From NCBI GenBank assembly GCA_031264875.1, contig JAISDK010000116.1, forward strand, positions 1 through 9,332: a DNA stretch of 9,332 bases, written 5' to 3'. Of the stretch, positions 1 to 6,318 are shown in pieces. The notes under the pieces are model-generated. The model saw only the letters and a list, made by a program, of their open reading frames with translations, was not told the DNA's origin and did not search any database. The translations under genes were made by a program, and so were the position numbers. The stretch's first letter is position 1; each line of letters starts with the position of its first letter. Origin of the DNA: Prevotellaceae bacterium. GTDB taxonomy: Bacteria; Bacteroidota; Bacteroidia; Bacteroidales; UBA932.

Positions 1-11
1 ATTCTATTCAT
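1..11 (-). CDS. 5' end of a further small exported-protein gene (partial)
   Basis: A minus-strand ATG at 9-11 would begin a protein reading Met-Asn-Arg before the window ends. The 19 bases at 2-20 are identical to 1214-1232, which hold the start codon and first codons of the exported protein at 729-1223. The window edge therefore probably cuts into a paralogue of that gene that shares its translation start region. Only three codons are visible, so nothing can be said of its product, and a duplicated leader without a gene is also possible. Confidence 0.4.
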
Positions 12-89
12 AATTGTAATTTTCAAAATGTTCAACTCTAAGTTAAAAAAAAATCCTGTAATGAGATGAAATTAAAACTCAGCTCTCTC

Positions 90-120
90 GTCCGGCAGAA
101 TCATTGCTGCACTGCCGGAC
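90..120 (-). terminator. hairpin downstream of the minus-strand gene pair, possible terminator
   Basis: A perfect 9-base-pair stem (GTCCGGCAG at 90-98 with CTGCCGGAC at 112-120) closes a 13-base loop. It begins 12 bases after the stop codon of the gene at 133-696. Read on the minus strand it is followed by a mixed stretch and only then by short T runs, so the classical U-tract is weak. It could end the minus-strand transcript or protect its 3' end. Confidence 0.5.
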
Positions 121-132
121 AATTAAGCAAAT

Positions 133-696
133 CTATTGTTCGGGTTCCGATATTTTTGTTCCTTCTATCTCTCGTTTTATTCTCTTATGCATTTCTTCGT
201 GCACTCGTTTTTGAAGTTCTAATAGCTCCGGATCCTTTAAGATAAATTGATTGGACGAAATACCCGATATTTTCAGGTCTTTGATTAAATTATATATTTG
301 CGTAGTAAATACATAGTTATTTTGACTGTGATATCCGGTTGCTAAAAAATCTTTAAAAACCGGCGGATTTTCAAAACCTACGTTTATGTAGTAATCTTTC
401 ACCGGAGTGGGATCCTTTTCCTTTTGCCGAATACCTAATTTCAGTGATATTAATTTATCTCCACGACGTGCACTTTCTACAATATATAGCACTGGATATT
501 CCAGTTCCTCAAGAATCTCGCCTACGGTCTTGCCTATATATTGTTCATGACGTTTAGAATAATTGTATTCCAGATACCGAAGCGTATCTCCCTCAAATAT
601 TGCCGCTGTTTTGTATGGCAATGTGTTCTGTGCCCAGAGCTGTCCAGCGGACAGGAATAAAAACAGGGCGAATAAAATAACATTTGTTCGTTTCAT
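133..696 (-). CDS. small exported protein of unknown function
   Basis: I do not recognise this family. From the ATG at 694-696 the product is 187 residues and begins with a clear signal peptide: basic MKR, a hydrophobic core to about residue 18, and probable cleavage after Ala22 (LWA, then Gln). That is why this start is preferred over the in-frame ATG at 706-708 and the GTG at 727-729, which would add 4 or 11 residues before the signal. The mature part is mixed alpha/beta and ends in a highly charged helical tail from about residue 155 (LELQKRVHEEMHKRIKREIE). There is no lipobox, so it is probably periplasmic. It follows the gene at 729-1223 by 32 bases without a visible promoter, which suggests one transcript. 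The GTG at 727-729 shares one base with the upstream TAG stop and remains an alternative start. Confidence 0.8.
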   Translation of the reverse strand: MKRTNVILFALFLFLSAGQLWAQNTLPYKTAAIFEGDTLRYLEYNYSKRHEQYIGKTVGEILEELEYPVLYIVESARRGDKLISLKLGIRQKEKDPTPVKDYYINVGFENPPVFKDFLATGYHSQNNYVFTTQIYNLIKDLKISGISSNQFILKDPELLELQKRVHEEMHKRIKREIEGTKISEPEQ

Positions 697-728
697 ATTT
701 ATTGACATATTTTGGGGCGTATCATTCA

Positions 729-1223
729 CTATAAAGTTATCATTTCCGAAAACTGTTCATACGCTTCCTTTTGTCCGACATATTCCCCATCCTTTAATAC
801 AGCATATTTTATATAAAATTTGAGCTGCATTTTCTTAATTTTATCCGGCGACTCTTTACAGTAATTACGAAACAAATCGCCTACAGAATATTTAAACATC
901 GAAGATGTATGTGCTTTGATTTCTATACGTCTTGGAATTTTAATTCCATTGTAAAATAGAACACCATATGCCGGAGGAGGATAAAATGCCGGTATTTGTT
1001 GTCCGTCCTTATCATAAAGATAAAGTTCAAAATAGCTGATAGATTCACCGATAGCTATTATGTTGCGAATCATCACATTCACATCGCTCTTATTGACAAT
1101 TTCAACCGTCAATTCCTTGGGTTTTTCTGCTTCATCATATTGGGTATTTACCTGAATATGTTCCTGCGAAAAAATTGTTGCAGGAAATAATAGAAGCAAT
1201 AGATAAAATAAATTTCTATTCAT
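729..1223 (-). CDS. small exported protein of unknown function, first gene of a minus-strand pair
   Basis: The ATG at 1221-1223 gives 164 residues that open with a textbook signal peptide (MNRNLFYLLLLLFPATIFSQ, cleavage likely just before Gln20). A longer frame begins at a TTG at 1254-1256, but that TTG lies inside the -7 promoter box and can be set aside. The mature protein looks beta-rich, with segments such as KELTVEIVNKSDVNVMIRNI and ISYFELYLYDKDGQQIP. These are reminiscent of an immunoglobulin-like fold, though that is only an impression. I do not recognise a named family and see no catalytic motif. Its leader and first codons are repeated at the left edge of the window (19 identical bases), so it may belong to a small family of tandem paralogues. 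Location is predicted to be the periplasm. Confidence 0.82.
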   Translation of the reverse strand: MNRNLFYLLLLLFPATIFSQEHIQVNTQYDEAEKPKELTVEIVNKSDVNVMIRNIIAIGESISYFELYLYDKDGQQIPAFYPPPAYGVLFYNGIKIPRRIEIKAHTSSMFKYSVGDLFRNYCKESPDKIKKMQLKFYIKYAVLKDGEYVGQKEAYEQFSEMITL

Positions 1224-1253
1224 AATTGTAATGTTTATTTGATATCTGCGGTA

Positions 1254-1261
1254 CAAATATA
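1254..1261 (-). promoter_or_regulatory. -7 box for the minus-strand exported-protein pair
   Basis: Read on the minus strand this is TATATTTG, an exact match to the Bacteroidota -7 consensus TAnnTTTG. Transcription would start near 1247 and leave a leader of about 24 bases before the ATG at 1223, similar to the other leaders in this window. No convincing -33 TTTG is seen at the expected spacing. Confidence 0.55.
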
Positions 1262-1344
1262 TACAGAAAAAAGTAAGTTATGTTCCTTTTTTACAGCGCC
1301 TCAAAAAAATTACGATTTTCTTTTTTATGCAAAGAAATTATCAC

Positions 1345-1352
1345 TTCCTTTG
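1345..1352 (+). promoter_or_regulatory. weak -7 box for the first propeller lipoprotein pair
   Basis: TTCCTTTG matches TAnnTTTG except at its second base and sits 21 bases before the ATG at 1374. No -33 TTTG is visible upstream. The stretch between 1262 and 1344 is A/T-rich and serves as the divergent promoter region for the genes on both sides. The call is tentative. Confidence 0.3.
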
Positions 1353-1373
1353 TATCTCATTAAATAATCAAAT

Positions 1374-2414
1374 ATGAAATACATATATTACATAACATTC
1401 TTATTATCAATAATAAGTTGTAACAGTGAAGAGAAACCGGAGAAAATAGAACTGTTTCATTCAAATATCCGGCTTGATAACGAATATGTTGGAAAAGGCG
1501 GAGATATTATATCCTGCAATGAAGGAATCATAGGAATAGAAGAAGCAAGCGCCTTAGCGCCACTGTATAAGATTGATACCGTTGAAAACAGGCTGACGAC
1601 GTTTGGCGTCAGGGGACAGGGGCCTGATGACTTCCTTCACCCCTACCCTTTGCAGTACATCAGTGAAGATAAATTCGGCGTATATGACATGTTTTTAAAC
1701 ACATATAAAGAAGTTCTTATACCGGGAAACGACGGAACAGTCAGGACGGTAAGCAGCATAAAAATGGAAAAAAGACCGTACCGCGCAATAAAAACAGCAT
1801 ATAATCAATACCTGGGATTATCCGGCACGGATGGACTGTTCAGTCTGATGGATGAAACCGGCAAGGAAATCAGCACCTTATTCGAATACCCGTATAAGGA
1901 TGAAGACGAACACGCTATTAAAAACCAGATCCGGGCAACGGCTTACCAGGGAATCCTCGCCTCCAATCCGAGTGGAACAAAATGCGTTTATGCCTCATTA
2001 GACGGTGAAATTATTCACTTTTACGAGATATTAAAAAATGGCATGCGGTCTGTCGGGAAAATAGAAAAATCTTTCCCTGCGTATGCGCCGGAAGAAAACA
2101 GCAATTCAACGGCAAGCGTGGAAAACATTACAGGTTACGTATCTGTAACTGCTACCGAGCGTTATGTTTATGCGCTGTATTGCGGTCAAACATTAAAAGA
2201 GATGCTAAAAAAAGGAGGCCTGGAATTTCAGTCAAAAGAAGTAAGGGTTTTCGACTGGAAAGGAAATCTGCAAAAAACGTACTCGCTCGACGTCCCCTGC
2301 CGCTATATAAGCGCGTCCAAAGACGATCAGAAATTATGGGCAGTCGCATATACGCCGGATATACATTTGGTTTCTTTTAATATAAGGACAGCGGGTGCTG
2401 ATCAATCTCAATAA
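1374..2414 (+). CDS. 6-bladed beta-propeller lipoprotein (BF3164/TolB-like type), first copy
   Basis: The 346-residue product starts with a lipoprotein signal peptide: MKYIYYITFLLSIISC, with Cys16 as the likely lipidated residue. After Cys comes NSEEK, an acidic stretch of the kind reported as a surface-export signal in Bacteroidota lipoproteins; this is a suggestion only. Residues 80-87 (RGQGPDDF) match the GxGPxxF turn typical of this propeller family, and the C-terminus carries FDWKGNLQ followed by LVSFNI, the family's closing blade. These proteins are expected to sit in the cell envelope; no enzyme function is known to me. The gene is followed after 21 bases by a paralogue at 2436-3521 with the same two motifs, so the two are probably co-transcribed. 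The start is supported by the signal peptide and by an A/T-rich leader. Function beyond binding or structural roles cannot be inferred. Confidence 0.88.
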   Translation: MKYIYYITFLLSIISCNSEEKPEKIELFHSNIRLDNEYVGKGGDIISCNEGIIGIEEASALAPLYKIDTVENRLTTFGVRGQGPDDFLHPYPLQYISEDKFGVYDMFLNTYKEVLIPGNDGTVRTVSSIKMEKRPYRAIKTAYNQYLGLSGTDGLFSLMDETGKEISTLFEYPYKDEDEHAIKNQIRATAYQGILASNPSGTKCVYASLDGEIIHFYEILKNGMRSVGKIEKSFPAYAPEENSNSTASVENITGYVSVTATERYVYALYCGQTLKEMLKKGGLEFQSKEVRVFDWKGNLQKTYSLDVPCRYISASKDDQKLWAVAYTPDIHLVSFNIRTAGADQSQ

Positions 2415-2435
2415 AAATTAAAAAACAAATAGATT

Positions 2436-3521
2436 ATGCTTACAAAAAGCAAATTTTCCTTCAGCCCGGGTTGGCTTTTAAGCCTCTTTTTATTATTCGG
2501 ATGCCAGTCAACCGATTTGATTAAAATTACGGATGCCTGTTTATTCAACGACAAATCATTCCCAAATGTACAGCACCTTACAAGCAATATTGTGAATGAT
2601 ACTTTTGTCGGCAAACCGGCGCGTTTAACACAAATAGACACTCTTTTATATGTGGTTGATGTTGCCCTTGATTCCCTCGTACATAAATTTGATATCAAAA
2701 ACAATCTGTACAAAGGATTAGCCGTAGGCAGGGGCAATGGCCCGGACGAGCTTTTGTCCGCAGGACACGTTACTCCTTCCATAGACAAAAATTCTGTTTG
2801 GACGCACGACCATACATCTCGACGATGGATGCAATACGACAGGGAACTGAACACATTAACAGGTAAAATCCAATTTTCTAAAGATCATATCTATGTTGAT
2901 GAACCTCAATGGATTTCCGACAACCGGTTTGTAGGCATCAACTACCACAGTCATAAGGAGCGTTTTTATATAGTAGATAAAGATTTAACTGAATTTAAGC
3001 CTGTTTTCAATCCGCAATTTTCATTTAACGATAACTTGCCGCCATTTCTCATGAATGATATTTTTTCATCCTGCATACATGTGAGGCCTGATAAGAAGAA
3101 GGTAGTTTTAGCCGGCAGATATCTTGACTGTATCGAAATATATAATGCTGACGGCTCACTTACAAAATTACTGAAAGGCCCGGAAAAGAATTTCAACTTT
3201 AAGTTTAACGAGAGCAAATCTTTTGGAAATGGCTCCCTGGTAAAATCAGCCGAGTCACGAAGAGCCTATATTTGCTTGAGAAGTACAAATGACAGAATTT
3301 ATGCACTGTATTCGGGAAAAGAAAGGAGGGACAGTTCTAATTATTCAACTTCAAACATCATCTATACATTCGACTGGGAGGGAAATCTTATAAAAAAATA
3401 CGTGCTGGACTGTCGAATTGATTCATTTGATGTAGATGTTTCTACGCAAACAATATATGCAGTACAAGAGCCTGACGATTACATTGTCAGTTTTAATATT
3501 TCTGAAGATAAAACCTTGTAA
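2436..3521 (+). CDS. 6-bladed beta-propeller lipoprotein, second copy
   Basis: The product has 361 residues. Its N-terminus has basic residues (Lys4, Lys6), a hydrophobic run from about residue 13, and the lipobox LFGC with Cys23 as lipidation site. The propeller signature appears as GRGNGPDEL at residues 98-106, and the last blade as FDWEGNL and later IVSFNI near the C-terminus, in the same order as the preceding gene. The length is usual for BF3164-like proteins. It lies 21 bases after the preceding stop codon without an intervening promoter, which supports a two-gene operon. The two are clearly diverged paralogues and not a recent duplication, since only the signature stretches align by eye. 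Expected in the outer or inner membrane facing the periplasm or surface. Ligand and partners are unknown. Confidence 0.88.
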   Translation: MLTKSKFSFSPGWLLSLFLLFGCQSTDLIKITDACLFNDKSFPNVQHLTSNIVNDTFVGKPARLTQIDTLLYVVDVALDSLVHKFDIKNNLYKGLAVGRGNGPDELLSAGHVTPSIDKNSVWTHDHTSRRWMQYDRELNTLTGKIQFSKDHIYVDEPQWISDNRFVGINYHSHKERFYIVDKDLTEFKPVFNPQFSFNDNLPPFLMNDIFSSCIHVRPDKKKVVLAGRYLDCIEIYNADGSLTKLLKGPEKNFNFKFNESKSFGNGSLVKSAESRRAYICLRSTNDRIYALYSGKERRDSSNYSTSNIIYTFDWEGNLIKKYVLDCRIDSFDVDVSTQTIYAVQEPDDYIVSFNISEDKTL

Positions 3522-3552
3522 TCCGGGCATGGTAATTATGCACCGTGGAGAC

Positions 3553-3564
3553 GCGATGTATCGC
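3553..3564. repeat. short inverted repeat, likely remnant of a dispersed element
   Basis: GCGAT and ATCGC flank GT. With the preceding GGAGAC this looks like half of a longer palindromic dispersed repeat (GAGACGCGAT...ATCGCGTCTC), whose right arm is missing here. The family assignment is from memory. Confidence 0.35.
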
Positions 3565-3580
3565 CACACCGAACCGCATC

Positions 3581-3645
3581 ATTCCGGCGTCATTCCGGCG
3601 AACGCCGGAACCTCCCGATACAATACGGAGCTTGCGGGTCAAGCC
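3581..3645. repeat. REP-like dispersed repeat with a strong hairpin
   Basis: TTCCGGCG occurs at 3582-3589 and again at 3593-3600, and the second copy pairs perfectly with CGCCGGAA at 3603-3610, giving up to 8 base pairs around a tiny loop. The following text (CGGAGCTTGCGGGTCAAGCC at 3627-3646) resembles the other half of a widespread intergenic repeat that I recall. It could also act as a terminator for the lipoprotein pair, although there is no T-run after it. Confidence 0.5.
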
Positions 3646-3687
3646 CCTTAGCGATGCGAAATAAACAAGATATAACGGTTTCTCAAA

Positions 3688-3702
3688 TGTCCCGGAGGGA
3701 CA
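3688..3702. repeat. small inverted repeat TGTCCC/GGGACA
   Basis: A 6-base-pair stem with a 3-base loop, followed by AGCCTGTTGGTAGAAA. This combination looks like a dispersed repeat of Bacteroidales genomes as I remember them; the copy number in this genome is unknown. Confidence 0.4.
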
Positions 3703-3756
3703 GCCTGTTGGTAGAAAAATTGATTTGCGTAACATGAGTAAATAATTGTTTTTCCC

Positions 3757-3788
3757 TTTTGTTCTTTAGAATGTTTCTATTATCTTTG
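3757..3788 (+). promoter_or_regulatory. Bacteroidota promoter in front of the palindrome array
   Basis: TTTTG at 3757-3761 and TATCTTTG at 3781-3788 are separated by exactly 19 bases, an excellent match to the -33 TTTG / -7 TAnnTTTG promoter of this phylum. It is the best promoter in the window. Transcription would start near 3795, giving a leader of about 20 bases to the ATG at 3815 and then running through the array. No other promoter of this quality precedes the genes at 4453, 5143 or 6305, so it may serve them all. Confidence 0.7.
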
Positions 3789-3814
3789 CAACTGATTTTT
3801 TAATATAAATAACA

Positions 3815-4429
3815 ATGGTGAAATATCTGACTGTCAAAACTTATAACTTCATATTTCTCCCATGCTTTTTTAATACTTTAATCTTGCGAACAGGAGAAAA
3901 TTCACTGATACACGCAGTATGCAGATATTATACCCCGTACACAACTCACATACACGTGTTCATAATACTCAGACACGTGTTTTTGAAATTCAGACACGTG
4001 TCCGAATGGCTCAGACACATGTCTGCGTGGTACAGACACATGTCCGAGCGGCGCAGACGCGTGTCCGAGAGATGCGGACACGCGTCCGAGTGGCGCGGAC
4101 ACATGTCCGCGAGACACAGACACGTGTCCGTGCGGCGCAGACAGGTGTATGAGAGATTCGGACACGTGTCCGAGCGGCGCAGACACGCGTCCGAGAGACA
4201 CAGACACGTGTCCGAGCGGCGCAGACACGTGTCCGAGAGACACAGACACGTGTCCGAGCAGCGCAGACATGTGTCCGAGAGATATAGACATGTGTCTGAG
4301 TGGCGCAGACACGTGTCTGTAAGACTTGGACATGTGCTTTTGAGACTTAAACACATGTTCCGAAGGCTCAGGCATGAATATGCGTATTGTATAATCACGT
4401 CTCAGTCGCTTTTATGCACGAGCTTATGA
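3815..4429 (+). CDS. open frame spanning the palindrome array; possible basic heptad-repeat protein
   Basis: The frame encodes 204 residues. Residues 1-45 are non-repetitive, including a hydrophobic stretch (YNFIFLPCFFNTLIL); from about residue 47 to 195 the protein is a heptad repeat of the type RHVSERR, with alternate heptads ending in R-H-R. It is strongly basic. In favour of a gene: a well-formed promoter 27 bases upstream of the ATG and no frame-breaking change in 20 units. Against: because the DNA period is 21 bases, any stop-free unit opens whole frames automatically, and two minus-strand frames (3902-4375 and 3946-4398) are open as well. Base changes between units alter amino acids (His/Arg, Val/Met, Val/Ala) as readily as they are silent. 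I recognise no family. The gap to the next gene is 23 bases. Confidence 0.35.
   Translation: MVKYLTVKTYNFIFLPCFFNTLILRTGENSLIHAVCRYYTPYTTHIHVFIILRHVFLKFRHVSEWLRHMSAWYRHMSERRRRVSERCGHASEWRGHMSARHRHVSVRRRQVYERFGHVSERRRHASERHRHVSERRRHVSERHRHVSEQRRHVSERYRHVSEWRRHVSVRLGHVLLRLKHMFRRLRHEYAYCIITSQSLLCTSL
3952..4372. repeat. array of 20 palindromes with an exact 21-base period
   Basis: The hexamer cores begin at 3953 and recur every 21 bases up to 4352 with no insertion or deletion (20 units; a decayed 21st is at 4373). Nine cores are CACGTG, four CACATG, three CATGTG, two CACGCG, one CGCGTG and one CAGGTG. The usual flank is AGA or GGA before and TCCGAG after, so many units are 10-12 base palindromes such as GACACGTGTC. 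The spacers alternate between a CGGCG type and an AGACA type, giving a 42-base super-period. Twenty-one bases equal two helical turns, which puts all cores on one face of the DNA. It is GC-rich between A/T-rich flanks. It is not CRISPR, since its spacers are near-copies of each other. Function unknown. Confidence 0.95.
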
Positions 4430-4452
4430 TTTATTTTAAAATTTAATTGACT

Positions 4453-5112
4453 ATGGCAAGAACAATTCCCAAGAAAGACAATGATTTCAATGAAGAACAG
4501 GAAATCATTACGGCTATGACGGAAAAAAACCTCACGCAGTGGAGCGTTGATCAGGAATGGTATAACAGCCGGGTGAAGCCGGCGAAGACCGAATGGGTGG
4601 CTGCATGGGCGGCCTACCTGAACCCTGTGCAACGGACGCAGCTGATTACGTTTGTTAAAAATGACAAACGGAAAACGTACGAAAAAGCATTGCGCATACT
4701 GGTGCAAATGCATAAAAGTAATCCGCGGATATCGGACGACGCACGGCGTGCGATGGGAATCATGATGCGCGATACGACCCGTACGCTGACAAAATCGCCG
4801 ACGAGCTATCCGCAGTTTATCATCGACACGTCGATTATTCGCTGTCTGATTATCATGTTCTGGAATTTGGGCAGCAAGTCGAAAGCGAAACCTCGCGGAG
4901 TACGCGGCGCCGAAATATGCTGGGCGATTCTCGACAAGCCGCCCGTATCGGTGGATGAACTGACTCACTCCGATTTCGATACCCGTTCGCCGTTCGAACT
5001 GTTTTTTGACGAAAGCGAACGCGGCAAAACAGTCTATTTCTGCCTGCGGTGGGAAAGCTCACGGGGCGAAAAAGGACCATGGAGCGAAATCGTCATGGCC
5101 GTGATTCCGTGA
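4453..5112 (+). CDS. uncharacterised protein with a C-terminal fibronectin-III-like part
   Basis: The ATG at 4453 gives 219 residues and no signal peptide, so a cytoplasmic location is likely (an in-frame TTG lies 6 bases upstream). Residues 1-110 look helical (for instance KRKTYEKALRILVQMHK), with conserved-looking opening MARTIPKKDNDFN. Residues 147-219 look like a small beta domain: RGAEICWAILDKPP, then VYFCLRW and a closing GEKGPWSE (G208-E212), the pattern seen at the end of fibronectin type III domains. I recall similar uncharacterised proteins, often in several copies, in Bacteroidota and some spirochaetes, but no function. Its codons are clearly richer in GC than those of the ATPase that follows, hinting at a different origin. 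It starts 75 bases after the last palindrome unit, has no promoter of its own, and is followed after 30 bases by the ATPase gene. Confidence 0.85.
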   Translation: MARTIPKKDNDFNEEQEIITAMTEKNLTQWSVDQEWYNSRVKPAKTEWVAAWAAYLNPVQRTQLITFVKNDKRKTYEKALRILVQMHKSNPRISDDARRAMGIMMRDTTRTLTKSPTSYPQFIIDTSIIRCLIIMFWNLGSKSKAKPRGVRGAEICWAILDKPPVSVDELTHSDFDTRSPFELFFDESERGKTVYFCLRWESSRGEKGPWSEIVMAVIP

Positions 5113-5142
5113 AAAATAAAATAACTTAAAAAAACAGAAACA

Positions 5143-6318
5143 ATGCAACAGCGAATACGAATAAAAAATTTCGGCCCCATTACAAACGCCGAAATTGAAA
5201 TCAAAAAAACAGTTGTCTTAATTGGCGATAACGCCATTGGGAAAAGTACAATCATAAAACTGATCTCCACGTTTTTATGGATTGAAAAGGCGCTGTTTCG
5301 CGGTACTGATAAAAAATGGTTTGAACGGGAAAACAGACTGAAAAACTTCTTTTTGCCTTATCAAAGAATAGAAAACTATCTTAATCCCGATTCTGAAATA
5401 GAATATGATGGTCAGGCTTATACGGTTAGATATAAAAACAACAAAATCGCTGTCGAAAGTCAAACAGATAACAAATATCAACTGCCTCAAATAATGTATG
5501 TTCCTGCCGAAAGAAACTTTGTGTCTTACGTCAGAAATGCCAAAAAAGACCTTAAACTGTCGGGCGCACTGTTAGATTTTACCGCCGAATATTATAATGC
5601 CGCCGAAAGTTTAAAAGACTGTTTAGTGCTGCCGATTAGGGATTTTGAGATTGAATACAGCAAACGGCACGAAATGCTGTATATAAAAAACAAAACTCAT
5701 AAAATTAAAATAACGGAAGCCGCCAGTGGATTCCAGTCTTCTGTGCCCCTGTGTTTAGTATCGGATTATTTGTCAAAACTGGTACAAAACAATAAAACCA
5801 GCGATGAAATGACAATCGGTGACATGAAGAAATTCCAAAAAGAAACAGGCGAAATTCTGAATGATAAAAATCTGTCTGAAAAACAAAAACATATCGCCAT
5901 CTCCGAACTTTCATATAAATTCAACAAAACGGCATTTATCAACATCGTGGAAGAACCGGAACAAAATCTGTTTCCCGCATCGCAAATGCAGTTAATCAAG
6001 AGTCTGGTATCAATGTGCAATAAGAATGAAGGCAGTAAACTTTTGATTTCGACGCACAGTCCGTATATTTTAGCAACAATCAATAACCTGATGCTGGCAA
6101 ACAAAGTCGGACAAAATAATCCCGATAAAGTTTCACCGAAAGTCAATAAAGATTTATGGTTAACGTCTGATCATGTTTTTGCAGGCATTGTTAAGGACGG
6201 GACAGTAGAAGAAATGATTGACAAAGATTTAGACATGATTCAGGTGGAACGGTTAGATGCCGTTTCGCAAGTAATTAACGAGGAATTTGATTATTTATAC
6301 CAATATGAAACAATCTAA
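5143..6318 (+). CDS. AAA family ATPase of the ABC/SMC-like (AAA_21) type
   Basis: The 391-residue protein carries all hallmarks of an ABC/SMC-type nucleotide-binding domain: the opening IRIKNFGPI, Walker A GDNAIGKST at residues 28-36, the PAERNF motif near residue 120, a signature-like AASGFQS at 193-199, Walker B FINIVEEPE at 265-273 (Glu where many relatives have Asp), and the switch histidine in LLISTHSPY at His305. The insert between Walker A and the signature is moderate in length, and there is no C-terminal TOPRIM nuclease, so it is not an OLD protein. Such ATPases power two-component defence modules, among others. The stop codon overlaps the next gene by 14 bases, a strong sign of coupling with the small nuclease-like protein. 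A/T-rich codon use matches that partner and not the preceding gene. Predicted cytoplasmic; the start is the first ATG and fits the family's N-terminus. Confidence 0.9.
   Translation: MQQRIRIKNFGPITNAEIEIKKTVVLIGDNAIGKSTIIKLISTFLWIEKALFRGTDKKWFERENRLKNFFLPYQRIENYLNPDSEIEYDGQAYTVRYKNNKIAVESQTDNKYQLPQIMYVPAERNFVSYVRNAKKDLKLSGALLDFTAEYYNAAESLKDCLVLPIRDFEIEYSKRHEMLYIKNKTHKIKITEAASGFQSSVPLCLVSDYLSKLVQNNKTSDEMTIGDMKKFQKETGEILNDKNLSEKQKHIAISELSYKFNKTAFINIVEEPEQNLFPASQMQLIKSLVSMCNKNEGSKLLISTHSPYILATINNLMLANKVGQNNPDKVSPKVNKDLWLTSDHVFAGIVKDGTVEEMIDKDLDMIQVERLDAVSQVINEEFDYLYQYETI

Larger units (their letters stand above)
3522..3756. other. gene-free stretch made of repeat-like hairpins
   Basis: No convincing gene lies here; the short open frames have no promoter, signal or recognisable product. 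The stretch holds three separate inverted repeats (listed below as repeats), rich in GC compared with the flanks. From memory, their wording resembles dispersed intergenic repeats seen in several bacterial and Bacteroidales genomes, which I cannot verify here. It separates the lipoprotein pair from the array promoter at 3757. Confidence 0.6.

Noticed and set aside
2408..2854. Minus-strand open frame of 148 codons
   Set aside because: It is the shadow of the second propeller gene, which has a signal peptide, family motifs and proper length on the plus strand.
3436..3735. Short open frames over the lipoprotein end and repeat mosaic
   Set aside because: They run across hairpin repeats, have no promoter or recognisable protein features, and overlap the end of a real gene.
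3952..4372. CRISPR array
   Set aside because: The conserved part is only about 12 bases, the period is 21 bases, and the spacers are copies of two types instead of unique sequences; no cas genes are present.
3902..4398. Minus-strand genes through the array (Cys-rich or Gly-His-Val-Ser heptad repeats)
   Set aside because: They are open only because the unit lacks stops and has a length divisible by three. No minus-strand promoter box or leader is seen before either start.
5143..6318. OLD-family nuclease or recombination protein RecF
   Set aside because: There is no C-terminal TOPRIM domain, the length and Walker B (EEPE) differ, and the neighbours are not replication genes.
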